Assembly (NCBI GenBank): GCA_036844945.1
Contig: DAIUEV010000018.1
Span: 1-53,460 of the forward strand
Origin: Palsa-461 sp036844945
GTDB lineage: Bacteria; Actinomycetota; Acidimicrobiia; Acidimicrobiales; RAAP-2
Direction of reading: 5' to 3'
Length of the DNA stretch: 53,460 nt
The notes under the pieces are model-generated. The model was not told the origin of the DNA and did not search any database. It saw nothing but the letters and a program-made list of their open reading frames with translations. Made by a program: the position numbers and the translations under genes. Positions 41,717 to 50,266 of the stretch are shown here, piece by piece (the stretch's first letter is position 1; every line of letters starts with the position of its first letter).

Positions 41717-42605
41717 GGGCCTCGGCGCCCTGATCCCGACTGAGGTGCCCGGGCAGCAGGCCTCGGCGCTCAGGGAGGTGCCCATCGGCAACATCCGGCC
41801 CAACAGCCGCCAGCCCCGCACCTACTTCGACGAGGAGGCGATGTCGTCGCTGGCGGCTTCGATCCGGGAGCTGGGAGTCCTGCAGCCGGTGCTGGTGAAG
41901 GAGCTGCCGGGGGAGCCCGACGCCTACGAGCTCATCGCGGGGGAGCGACGGTGGCGGGCCGCCCGCCGGGCCGGGCTCCAGACGATCCCCGTCCTCGCCC
42001 AGTCCGGTGCCGGCGACGCGCAGAGCCTCGAGCAGGCGCTCGTCGAGAACCTGCACCGGGAGGACCTCAACCCGTTGGAGGAGGCCGCCGCCTACCAGCA
42101 GCTGATCGACGACTTCGGGTTCACCCATGAGCAGGTGTCGAAGCGGGTGGGGAAGAGCCGGGCGGCCGTCACCAACACCCTCCGGCTCCTTCAGCTCCCG
42201 TCCGGCGTCCAGCGGGCCCTGGCCGACGCGACCATCAGCGCCGGCCACGCCCGGGCGCTGCTCGGCACCCCCGACCGAGCGCTCCAGGAGTCCATGGTGG
42301 CCCGGATCATCGCCGAGGGCCTCACCGTCCGGGCGGTCGAGGACGAGATCAGGACCATCCAAGACCGCCTCTCAGCTGGGAAAACAGAAGCGGGTAGTAC
42401 CAATGGTAGTACCAGCCGGCGGAGCGGCCCGCGCCCCCTGCCGGAGCCGGGGCTGCTGGAGCTAGAGGAACTCCTGGCCGCCTTCTTGAACACCCGGGTC
42501 AAGGTGGAGCTGAAGAATCGCAGGGGCCGGCTGGTGGTGGAGTTCGCCACCCTCGAGGATCTGGAGCGGATCTACCGCACCATGGTGGGGTCCGCCGGCG
42601 CCTGA
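41691..42605 (+). CDS. parB: Chromosome-partitioning protein ParB
   Basis: This 304-residue protein has the ParB N-terminal CTP-binding domain (VPIGNIRPNSRQPRTYF, then ELIAGERRWRAARRAG), the helix-turn-helix parS-binding domain (FGFTHEQVSKRVGKSRAAVTNTL) and a C-terminal dimerisation part (VKVELKNRRGRLVVEF). It starts inside the end of parA (26-base overlap). The two parS sites upstream of parA are its loading points. Confidence 0.96.
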   Translation: MARRSGLGKGLGALIPTEVPGQQASALREVPIGNIRPNSRQPRTYFDEEAMSSLAASIRELGVLQPVLVKELPGEPDAYELIAGERRWRAARRAGLQTIPVLAQSGAGDAQSLEQALVENLHREDLNPLEEAAAYQQLIDDFGFTHEQVSKRVGKSRAAVTNTLRLLQLPSGVQRALADATISAGHARALLGTPDRALQESMVARIIAEGLTVRAVEDEIRTIQDRLSAGKTEAGSTNGSTSRRSGPRPLPEPGLLELEELLAAFLNTRVKVELKNRRGRLVVEFATLEDLERIYRTMVGSAGA

Positions 42606-42632
42606 GTCCGCCGACCCGGGCCGCGCGGACTC
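42604..42632. terminator. Hairpin at the parB stop codon
   Basis: GAGTCCGC (42604-42611) and GCGGACTC (42625-42632) pair perfectly over eight bases with a 13-base loop, overlapping the parB stop. There is no U-tract, so it is a weak or Rho-linked terminator candidate. Confidence 0.45.
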
Positions 42633-42660
42633 TCAACCCTCGACCCCTCATCCAGCTCCT

Positions 42661-42687
42661 TCCACAACCTGTGCATGACGTTGTGGA
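42661..42687. repeat. Inverted repeat between parB and cwlM
   Basis: TCCACAAC (42661-42668) and GTTGTGGA (42680-42687) are perfect 8-base arms around an 11-base centre, in the space between two convergent genes. Each arm contains a DnaA-box-like TCCACA core. It may be a bidirectional terminator or a DnaA-binding pair. Confidence 0.4.
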
Positions 42688-42761
42688 TTGTTCCGAACGC
42701 CATCTGGTTGAGGGTTTGTTCGGGCGGCCGCCACTCGGGGTGGCGGTTGTTCACGCTCCCG

Positions 42762-43712
42762 TCACTCCCAGATCGACCGGGCCCAGGCCTCGACCGCCCC
42801 GGTGAGCGCGGTGGCGAGCGAGCGGCTCCGCTCGACCACCACCGCGGCGGGGCCCAGCTCCACCAGCACCGCCGGCATCTTCGTCTCCCGCAGGAGCGGC
42901 ACCGACATCCCCCGGATCCCGCCGTCGATGATGTCGAGGGAGGGCGGGACCAGTTCCTGGACCAGCTCGGCCAACCGCCGGCCGGCCTCGGACTCGGTCC
43001 GGTAGCCGGCGTAGTAGGCGGTGGTGCAGCCGCTGGCCTCGGGGTCCAGCCGGAGGCCGACCAGCACGTCGGCGTCCCCGGCGTTGGCCTCGCGCGCCTG
43101 GGTCGAGTCGTCCGGGTGGTGCATGGCGGTGACCCGGGCGCCCGAGGAGACCAGGCTGCGGCGCAGGTTCGACAGGGTGGCGGCCAGACCGCCGGGCTCG
43201 CCGATGGCGACGTGGCGTCCGACCAGGGTGGGCGGCGAGCTGCGCAGGAGCTCCCGGGCCCGCACGTCGGTCACCAGCTCGGCCCGCCGGTGACGGGCCC
43301 GCATGCGGAGGAGCTCGCCGACGGTGACCGGGCCGACCACGCCGTCGACCGTGACGCCCGCGTTGGCCTGGAAGTCGCGCACCGCCGCGGCGGTAGCGTC
43401 ACCGAAGATGCCGTCCACCCGCCCGCTGTCGAAGCCGAGCGCGCCGAGCCGTTGCTGGAGCTCGGCGACGTCGTCCCCCCGCAGCGACGGCGCCCGCCGG
43501 TAGAGGGCCCGGTCGCCCAGCCGGAACCCGGCCTCGACCAGGGTCGCCCAGGTCTGGGGGCCGCAGATCCCGTCGACCCGCAGGCCGCGGCGGTGCTGGA
43601 AGGCCTCGACCGCGGCGCGGGTGGCCGGGCCGAACTCCCTGGGGGAGTCCTCCTCGGTCGCGAAGCCGAGCTCGGCGAGGCGCGCCCGCACATCGGCGAC
43701 GGCGTCGCCCAC
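42762..43712 (-). CDS. cwlM: CwlM-like amidase homologue with two peptidoglycan-binding domains
   Basis: This 316-residue protein has two PG-binding-1 domains (about 1-140, with VDGICGPQTWATL and VDGIFGDATAAAV) and an Amidase-3 fold. Zinc ligands are degraded: GEPGG stands where the first His of PGHGG belongs and LRLD where the second His normally is; the last Glu (PAVLVELGP) is kept. Catalysis is doubtful; in Mycobacterium CwlM is an essential regulator of MurA. The GTG at 43712 follows GAGGGG closely and precedes the first domain. The stop of trxA is about 35 bases upstream. Confidence 0.88.
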   Translation of the reverse strand: MGDAVADVRARLAELGFATEEDSPREFGPATRAAVEAFQHRRGLRVDGICGPQTWATLVEAGFRLGDRALYRRAPSLRGDDVAELQQRLGALGFDSGRVDGIFGDATAAAVRDFQANAGVTVDGVVGPVTVGELLRMRARHRRAELVTDVRARELLRSSPPTLVGRHVAIGEPGGLAATLSNLRRSLVSSGARVTAMHHPDDSTQAREANAGDADVLVGLRLDPEASGCTTAYYAGYRTESEAGRRLAELVQELVPPSLDIIDGGIRGMSVPLLRETKMPAVLVELGPAAVVVERSRSLATALTGAVEAWARSIWE

Positions 43713-43747
43713 CGACCCCTCGGTGAGGGGGAGGACGTCGAGGGTCG

Positions 43748-44074
43748 TTACAGGTAGGCGGAGATCTCCTGGAGGAGCTGGCCCTTCGGCTTCGCCCCCA
43801 CGAGACGCGCCGCGGGCTCCCCGTCCTTGAACAGCAGCAGCGTCGGGATGCTCATCACGTCGTAACGACGCGTCACCTCGAGGCTGTCGTCCACGTTCAG
43901 CTTGGCGATCGAGATCTTCTCGCCCTGCTCCTCGGCGATCTCCTCCAGGATCGGGGCGATCACCTTGCACGGACCGCACCACTCGGCCCAGAAGTCGACC
44001 AGGACGGGCACCTCGGAGGCCTTGACATGCTCGTCAAACGTAGCGTCGTCGAGCTGCACGATCTTCCCGCTCAT
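43748..44074 (-). CDS. trxA: Thioredoxin
   Basis: This 108-residue thioredoxin has the active site FWAEWCGPCKV, the cis-proline in SIPTLLLF and the usual C-terminal helix. It reduces disulfides and is recharged by the adjacent thioredoxin reductase. The ATG at 44074 is the family start. The trxB stop is 122 bases upstream, with nothing else visible between. Confidence 0.96.
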   Translation of the reverse strand: MSGKIVQLDDATFDEHVKASEVPVLVDFWAEWCGPCKVIAPILEEIAEEQGEKISIAKLNVDDSLEVTRRYDVMSIPTLLLFKDGEPAARLVGAKPKGQLLQEISAYL

Positions 44075-44196
44075 CGGTTCCTCTCCTTTGGCCGTCCGGC
44101 CTTCTTCGTTGTCCTCGCCCGGGCCTTCCCGGGCGTCCTCACCGGCCGAACCGGCACCTGCTCCGACCAACGCCACGGGGCCACGGGTTGTTCCCC

Positions 44197-45153
44197 TCAG
44201 GAGCCCCGGGCCTCGAGGTAGCGCTCGGCGTCGATGGCGGCCATGCAGCCGGAGCCGGCCGCGGTGACCGCCTGGCGGTAGTAGTGGTCCTGGAGGTCGC
44301 CGCAGGCGAACACCCCCTCGACGTTCGTGACCGCGCCCCCGAAGGTCCGCACGTATCCCATGTCGTCGAGCTCCAGCTGACCCTTCAGCACGGCGGTGTT
44401 GGGCTCGTGCCCGATGGCGACGAAGAGCCCGGTCAACGGGAGCTCGGCCCGTTCGCCGGTCACCGTGTCCTCGACCAGGAGCCCCGTCATCTTGTTCTCG
44501 CCCTGGATCTCGACCACCCTCGAGTTCCACCGGATGGTGATGCCCTCGTGGGCGAAGGCGCGCTCCTGCATGATCTTGGACGCCCGGAGCTGGTCGCGCC
44601 GGTGGATGAGGGTCACCGAGGTCGCGAACCGGGTGAGGAAGAGGGCCTCCTCGAGCGCCGAGTCGCCGCCGCCCACCACCGCGATGTCCTGGCCCCGGAA
44701 GAAGAAGCCGTCGCAGGTGGCACACGTCGAGACGCCGTGGGCGAGCAGGTGATCCTCGCCCGGGACCCCGAGCATGAGCGAGCGGGCCCCGGTGGCCACG
44801 ATCAGGGCCTCCACCTGGTAGTCGGGGTCGCCGGACTCGCCGCCCACCCAGACCGAGAACGGCGGACCCGAGAGGTCGACCCGGGTGACCTTGGCCGTGT
44901 GGATCTCGGCGCCGAACCGGAGGGCCTGGGCCCGCATCGCCGCCATGAGCTCGGGGCCGAGGATCCCGTCTTCGAACCCGGGGTAGTTCTCGACCTCGGT
45001 CGTCAGCATCAGCTGGCCGCCCGGCTGGTCGCTCGTGGACGACGGCTCGCCCTCGATGAGGACCGGGGAGAGCTGGGCGCGGGCCGAGTAGACGGCGGCG
45101 GTGAGCCCGGCCGGGCCGGAGCCCGCGATGAGGATCTTGCGGTGCTCGGTCAT
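44197..45153 (-). CDS. trxB: Thioredoxin reductase
   Basis: This 318-residue flavoprotein has the FAD motif IAGSGPAGLTAAVYSARA, the redox pair STCATCDGFFF, the NADPH motif VVGGGDSALEEALFLTRFA and the C-terminal FAD segment VFACGDLQDHYYRQA. It reduces thioredoxin with NADPH. It is in the same order as in Mycobacterium (trxB-trxA-cwlM), but sigM, which precedes trxB there, is absent. Confidence 0.97.
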   Translation of the reverse strand: MTEHRKILIAGSGPAGLTAAVYSARAQLSPVLIEGEPSSTSDQPGGQLMLTTEVENYPGFEDGILGPELMAAMRAQALRFGAEIHTAKVTRVDLSGPPFSVWVGGESGDPDYQVEALIVATGARSLMLGVPGEDHLLAHGVSTCATCDGFFFRGQDIAVVGGGDSALEEALFLTRFATSVTLIHRRDQLRASKIMQERAFAHEGITIRWNSRVVEIQGENKMTGLLVEDTVTGERAELPLTGLFVAIGHEPNTAVLKGQLELDDMGYVRTFGGAVTNVEGVFACGDLQDHYYRQAVTAAGSGCMAAIDAERYLEARGS

Positions 45154-45163
45154 GGCGTCTCGC

Positions 45164-45505
45164 TCAGTGGTCCGAGCCGCGCCGCTTCGTGCGCAGCGAC
45201 CAGACCACGAAGCCGCCGCCGCACAGGACCGCTCCGAACAGGGCGTCGGAGGCCCACACCCGGCCGCCGAAGGCGTAGACGTCGAGCAGCCGCACGACCG
45301 CGACGGCGAGCAGGACCAGCACCACCAGGGCGACCACCGAGATGACGACCCCGAACACGAGCGCCCGTCCGGCGATCAGGGCGGGGCGAAGCACCCGGTC
45401 GTGGACCACGTCGACGACCTGCTCGACCGCGTCGACGGCCCGGTTCGACCACTCCTCGGACACCGAGGGGGCCGCGACCGATCCCGGGTCCGAGTCCTGC
45501 GCCAT
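45164..45505 (-). CDS. Small two-helix membrane protein
   Basis: This 113-residue protein has an acidic N-terminus, an amphipathic segment (AVDAVEQVVDVVHDRVLRP) and two hydrophobic helices (ALVFGVVISVVALVVLVLLAVAVV and ALFGAVLCGGGFVVW), with a basic C-terminus. I do not recognise a family. It lies 10 bases before trxB on the same strand. It occupies the place where sigM is found in relatives, but shows no sigma-factor or anti-sigma features. Confidence 0.65.
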   Translation of the reverse strand: MAQDSDPGSVAAPSVSEEWSNRAVDAVEQVVDVVHDRVLRPALIAGRALVFGVVISVVALVVLVLLAVAVVRLLDVYAFGGRVWASDALFGAVLCGGGFVVWSLRTKRRGSDH

Positions 45506-45556
45506 GGGGGCGAAGGTTAGTCGGCGCCCCCGGCCGGACCGCCGCTGGCCAGGTGT

Positions 45557-46405
45557 TCAGGCGGGCAGCTCGGCGCAGACGCCGATCGTCTGCGGGCCGG
45601 TGTGGGTCCCCACCACCGCCCCCAGGTCGACCGTGACGACCCCGCCGTTGCGGATCTCGATTCCCTCCAGGAGCTCGAGGAACTTGTCGAGGTCGGGAGA
45701 CGCCCCGTCGCACACCGCCAGGCGTTCGAGCGGGGCGAGGGCGCGCACCTTGTCGGCCAGGTACTCGAGGCTCCGCGAGCGGGTCCGCTGCTTGGACTCC
45801 TCGGCGACGATGCCCTCGGAGGTCACCTGGATCACCGGCTTGATGGACAGCATCGAGCCGAGCATGGCCCGGGCCGCGCCGATGCGACCGCCGCGTTGGA
45901 GGTGCTCGAGCGTTCCGATCGCGCCGTAGACGCGGGTGCGCCCGGCCACCTCGGTGGCGAGCGCGCTCAGCTGGTCGGCGTCCGCGCCGCCGGCCGCCGC
46001 CTCGGCGACGGCCAACGCGACGAAGCCCTGGGCCATGGTCACGGTGCGGGTGTCGACCACCCGGACGTCGAAGTCACCGAGTGCTGCCGCAGCGGTTTGG
46101 GCGCTCTGGTGGGTCCCCGACGAGAGCTCGGAGGAGATGGTGACGCAGACCACCGCGTCGCAACCGTCGTCGCGGGCCGCCTCGAACGCGGCCTGGAAGG
46201 CCCCGGGCGGGGGAGCGGAGGTCTCGGGCAGGGCGGGGCTGTCGGCGCAGCGCTTCCAGAACTCGGCCGGGGTGAGGTCGCGGCGGTCGACCAGCTCCTC
46301 GTCACCGAACCGGATGCTCAGTGGGACCACCACAATGCCGTGGTCCGCGGCCATGCGCTCGGTCAGATCGCAGGCGCTGTCGGTGACGATCCGGACCCGG
46401 GCCAT
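45557..46405 (-). CDS. DegV-family fatty-acid-binding protein
   Basis: This 282-residue protein begins RVRIVTDSACDLTERM, with TSAPPPGAFQAAFEAARD and VTISSELSGTH-like ligand loops, then SMLSIKPVIQV. DegV/FakB proteins hold fatty acids for phosphorylation by FakA. No FakA is in the window. The ATG at 46405 is preferred over the longer frame. It is an addition relative to the Mycobacterium order and lies between the membrane-protein gene and murJ. Confidence 0.88.
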   Translation of the reverse strand: MARVRIVTDSACDLTERMAADHGIVVVPLSIRFGDEELVDRRDLTPAEFWKRCADSPALPETSAPPPGAFQAAFEAARDDGCDAVVCVTISSELSSGTHQSAQTAAAALGDFDVRVVDTRTVTMAQGFVALAVAEAAAGGADADQLSALATEVAGRTRVYGAIGTLEHLQRGGRIGAARAMLGSMLSIKPVIQVTSEGIVAEESKQRTRSRSLEYLADKVRALAPLERLAVCDGASPDLDKFLELLEGIEIRNGGVVTVDLGAVVGTHTGPQTIGVCAELPA

Positions 46406-46451
46406 GGACACCTCTCTCCTCTGGACAGGCGCCGAGTTTGCCATCTGGGGG

Positions 46452-48140
46452 TCACCACGGCCGGGGGGGTCGGCGGAACGGGCTGGGGGGTCGCGGGTCC
46501 GGGTCCCGCCGGCGGTCCTGGTTGGCGAGGAACATCGCGGTGCCGACGTAGGCGACCGCGCCGGCCGCCACCGAGCCGAGCACCCGGACCAGCAGCCCGA
46601 CGCCGTGCGACGCGCCCGAGAGGTTCGAGACGACGAGCACGACCCCGCCCATCATGAGCGTGGAGAGGGCCGAGCCCCGCAGCGGGGCCCACGCCCGCCA
46701 GCCGCCGAGCTGGTGGCCGAGCCAGCCCCGGAGCACGGCCACCCCGATGACCGCGGCCACGCTGTAGGCCACCGAGAGCGCGACGGCCAGCCCCCGCACG
46801 CTCATCGAGTGGACGAGGACCACGGCCAGCACGATGTTGAGGCCGTTCTCGACCAGGTACAGCCAGAAGGCGACCTGGGTGCGCTGCATCGCCTGGAGCG
46901 CCCGGACGACGAAGAGGAAGCAGCAGAACCCGGGCAGCCCCGCCGCCAGGATGGCGAGCGTCGAGCCGGCGTCCGCGGTCTGCTGCGGTCGGGACGCCCC
47001 ATGCCCGAGCAGAAGGGCGATGGCCGGCTTGGCCAGGATAAGCATGCCGACGGCGGCCGGGAGGATGATCGAGAGCACCGCCCGCAGGCCACCGGTGAAA
47101 CGCCGCCGGAACGCCGCGACGTCCTTCAGGGCCCAGAAGCGGGCGAGGTCGGGCGTCACCGCGCTCATGACCGAGATCGCCACCACTGCGTAGGGCATCT
47201 GCATGAACGCGTACGCGTAGGTCCACGACGACACCGTCCCGTTGCCCTTGGCCCCGACGGCCAGCGCGAGCACCACGTACAAAGCCACCTGGTTTGCGAT
47301 CACGAAGCCGAAGGTCCAGAGGCCGAGGCGAACCACGGTGCGGACGGCCTCGTGGCGAGGGTCCCAGGAGAACCGCACCCGGCCGAGACCGGCGCGCGCG
47401 TAGCTCGGCACGAGGAGGAGCGCCTGGACGGCCACTCCGACGGTGGTGCCGAGGCCGAGGAGGATGAGCTGGTGGCCGTGCGCGAGCGCGCCGCCGAGCG
47501 ACGGGTTCGCCGTCACGTTGTGGAACCACAGCAGCACCGCGATGCAGACCAGGTTGTTGGCGATCGGCACCCAGGTCGGGGCGGCGAAGCGGTTGCGGGC
47601 GTTGAGCAACGCGGTGGTCAGGCTGATCACCCCGTAGAAGAAGACCTGGGGGACGAACCAGCGGAGCAGGTTGGTGGCGACCGTCCGCTCGTTGGCGAGC
47701 AGGGCCGGCGAGGCGCCCGAGCTGTGGCCGAACGCGGTGAAGGCGTCGATGAGGAGCGGGGCGAGCAGCCAGAACAGGACGGTGGCGGCGACCAGCACCA
47801 CGAGCGCCAGGGTCGTGACGGCCGAGATGGCCCGCCACGCCTCCTTGTTCGATCGCGTCGCCAGCCGGTCGACGAAGACCGGGATGAAGGTGGCCGACAG
47901 CACGCCCCCGAGGACGATGTCGTAGAGCATGTTGGGGGTGGTGTTGGCCAGGTTGTAGGCGTCGGCGAGATGGTGGAAGCCGAGCGCGTAGGCGAGGACC
48001 AGGATCCGCCCGACCCCGGTGAGCCGGGAAGCCGCCGTGCCCACCGCCATGCCGAGGGTCGCCCGCTGCAGACGCCCCTCGCCACCGCCACCGTCGTCCG
48101 CCGCCGCGCCGTCGCCGGCCCGTTCGATGGTCTCGCTCAC
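46452..48140 (-). CDS. murJ: Lipid II flippase MurJ
   Basis: This 562-residue MOP-superfamily protein has about 14 membrane helices and the MurJ pattern near the N-terminus (RLTGVGRILVLAYALGF, then ADAYNLANTTPNMLYDIVLGGVLSATFIPVF). It moves lipid II across the membrane. The frame is open far beyond 50000, but the GTG at 48140, overlapping the DUF6049 stop by four bases, is the true start. The C-terminus is short and basic and lacks the pseudokinase extension of the mycobacterial protein. Confidence 0.93.
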   Translation of the reverse strand: MSETIERAGDGAAADDGGGGEGRLQRATLGMAVGTAASRLTGVGRILVLAYALGFHHLADAYNLANTTPNMLYDIVLGGVLSATFIPVFVDRLATRSNKEAWRAISAVTTLALVVLVAATVLFWLLAPLLIDAFTAFGHSSGASPALLANERTVATNLLRWFVPQVFFYGVISLTTALLNARNRFAAPTWVPIANNLVCIAVLLWFHNVTANPSLGGALAHGHQLILLGLGTTVGVAVQALLLVPSYARAGLGRVRFSWDPRHEAVRTVVRLGLWTFGFVIANQVALYVVLALAVGAKGNGTVSSWTYAYAFMQMPYAVVAISVMSAVTPDLARFWALKDVAAFRRRFTGGLRAVLSIILPAAVGMLILAKPAIALLLGHGASRPQQTADAGSTLAILAAGLPGFCCFLFVVRALQAMQRTQVAFWLYLVENGLNIVLAVVLVHSMSVRGLAVALSVAYSVAAVIGVAVLRGWLGHQLGGWRAWAPLRGSALSTLMMGGVVLVVSNLSGASHGVGLLVRVLGSVAAGAVAYVGTAMFLANQDRRRDPDPRPPSPFRRPPRPW

Positions 48141-50212
48141 GTGCTCACCCGGGCCCGTCGCCGGCGCCGGCCGCGGGACCAGGTGCGGGCCCACCATCCG
48201 AGCAGGACGACCGCGGCGACCGCCGTGAGGACGATGCCGACGATCGAGGTCGCGGTCGAACGCACCGTCAGCCGGCCGTGGGCGATCACCAGCTCGCCCC
48301 CCGCGGAGGTCAGCGTGAACGTCAGCGGCAGGTCGCCCGTCGTCCTGGCCCGCACCACCACCTGCACCGAGTTCGTCGGGTGGTCGATGTGCAGGATGCG
48401 GGTCGCCCCGTCGGGGAACTGCAGCTTGGGGCTCGACAGGGTGAGCGTCGCGGTCAGCTGGTAGTCGGCGCTCGAGATGATCGTGATCGGGATCGAGGCC
48501 GTCCGGGCGGTCATCGTGACCGTGTTCTGCACCACCTGGATCGCGCTGAGCTCGGCGTCGAGGTGGCGCTCGAAGGTGGCCAGCCCGCTGCGCTGGGCGG
48601 CGGGGCGCAGCTCGCTCGACTCGGAGGTGAGCAGCAGTTCCTCCAGCTGGTCGGCGACGGTCGGGGCGCCCACGCGGGTGGCGACGCGGAACCCGTCGAT
48701 CTGGCCGCTGGCGGCGACGAGGCCGGAGGCCTCCGCCGAGGTGAGGTGCTCGCCGTCGGCCGAGGCCGCGAGGTGGCGGGTGGTGTCGGCCTGGTTGCCC
48801 CCGACCGGCACCGTCGAGAAGAACTGGGTGAGCGTGGCCGTCGACACGACCGGATCGTTGGCCAGGCCGCTCACGAGGGCCGTGACGAACAGCGGGTCGG
48901 GGTCCCAGCCGGCCGGGGGGACGGCGATCACGCCGCGGGTCGCGCGGGCGTTCGGGAGCTCCGACTGGATCATGGCCAGGTCGGCGAGGACCTGGGTGGC
49001 CTCGAGGACCGGGTCGTTCGGCGCGTCGGTGAAGTGGCTCGACAGCTGGCCGTCGGAAACCGCCGCGGTCACCGACTGCCGCCCGAGCGGCAGCTGGAAC
49101 GGCTGCGCCCAGGTCGCGCTGCCGCCCTCGGTGTCGCCCGGCAGGTCGGCATCGGGGAGCACCAACGACGTCGCCCCGACCTCGCTGAGCCCCTTGGCGA
49201 TCGACGCGCTCACCCCGCCCGGGGCGATCCAGATGGCCCGGTCCGGTTGGTCGGCCAGCGGGAGCCCGCCGAGCACTCCGCCAAGCGCGGCGGCGTCCGC
49301 CTGGGTCTGGGTGCCGAGCACCCCGCCCAGCGCGGCGGTGCCGAGCTCGGCCAGGTTGATCGGGACGTAGGACCCCGCGACCACCCGCCCGGGCCCGGCG
49401 ACGGCCACCGTCCGGAGGCCGGCGACGGCGGCCCGTGCGCCCGGGGCGCGACTGGCGACGAGCCCGTCGACCGTGGCTCCGCTCGGGTCGAGCGTGACCT
49501 GCACCGACGGGTTGGCGGCCAGCGTCCCGGTCAGCGCGGCGAGGTCGGACACCCGGGAGGGGCCGAGTGCGGGCACCGCCCGGTCGAGCGGACCGGTCGT
49601 CCGGATCCGGACCGGGGAGCCGATCGGCACCACCCACGAGAACACGAGGGGGTCGGCGCTCCTCGCCTCGGCGAACACGAGATAGGTGGTGAGGTGGGCG
49701 AGCACCGCGCCGTCGGACCCGAAGAGCGTCACCACGACCGGGTAGACGCCCGAGCACGTCCCGTTGCCCGCGACGCACCCGCGGCCACGCGCCCCTAACA
49801 GCCCCACCGTGTCGGACCCCGAACGCTCGGGCACGCCGGCCATCACGGTGACCGAGAACTGGTACCCCCCGTCGACGGCCTTCAGCCCCGACAGCGCGGT
49901 CGGGGCGACGGTCTGGAGAAGCCCGTTCGGGGTGGTGCCGATGGTCTGCTCGAACGCCGAGCGGCTGCCGAGCTTGTCGTAGAAGCTGAGGCCGAGCTCG
50001 GCCCCGTCGGGCACCGCGCCGAACACGCGGACGGTCACCTCGAACGGCGCGGGGTCCCCGGGTGCCACAGGCGTGACCGCAGCGCTCTGGCCCAGCAGCT
50101 CGAGGGCCGGCGAGCCGCTCGAGGCGGCCGAAGCGACGCCCGGCGCGGCGAGGGCTGCGGCACCGACTGCGACCGCCGCCGCCAGGGCAGAACGGACGCT
50201 GCGCAATCCCAC
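48137..50212 (-). CDS. Secreted DUF6049-family protein
   Basis: This 691-residue protein has a signal peptide (AAAVAVGAAALAAPGVASA, about 10-29), a large extracytoplasmic region of mixed beta structure, and one C-terminal membrane helix (SIVGIVLTAVAAVVLLGWWAR) with a basic tail. This matches DUF6049 proteins such as mycobacterial Rv3909, always upstream of murJ. The function is unknown; translational overlap with MurJ suggests a link to lipid II export or surface assembly. Confidence 0.88.
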   Translation of the reverse strand: MGLRSVRSALAAAVAVGAAALAAPGVASAASSGSPALELLGQSAAVTPVAPGDPAPFEVTVRVFGAVPDGAELGLSFYDKLGSRSAFEQTIGTTPNGLLQTVAPTALSGLKAVDGGYQFSVTVMAGVPERSGSDTVGLLGARGRGCVAGNGTCSGVYPVVVTLFGSDGAVLAHLTTYLVFAEARSADPLVFSWVVPIGSPVRIRTTGPLDRAVPALGPSRVSDLAALTGTLAANPSVQVTLDPSGATVDGLVASRAPGARAAVAGLRTVAVAGPGRVVAGSYVPINLAELGTAALGGVLGTQTQADAAALGGVLGGLPLADQPDRAIWIAPGGVSASIAKGLSEVGATSLVLPDADLPGDTEGGSATWAQPFQLPLGRQSVTAAVSDGQLSSHFTDAPNDPVLEATQVLADLAMIQSELPNARATRGVIAVPPAGWDPDPLFVTALVSGLANDPVVSTATLTQFFSTVPVGGNQADTTRHLAASADGEHLTSAEASGLVAASGQIDGFRVATRVGAPTVADQLEELLLTSESSELRPAAQRSGLATFERHLDAELSAIQVVQNTVTMTARTASIPITIISSADYQLTATLTLSSPKLQFPDGATRILHIDHPTNSVQVVVRARTTGDLPLTFTLTSAGGELVIAHGRLTVRSTATSIVGIVLTAVAAVVLLGWWARTWSRGRRRRRARVST

Positions 50213-50266
50213 CGATCAACGCTAACCGGTCACGGGACCGAGACCGGGGTCCACTACCGTGGAACG

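Noticed and set aside
45936..48464. An 842-residue plus-strand frame rich in Arg, His and Glu
   Set aside because: It lies antisense to degV and murJ and shows no domain; it is a GC shadow.
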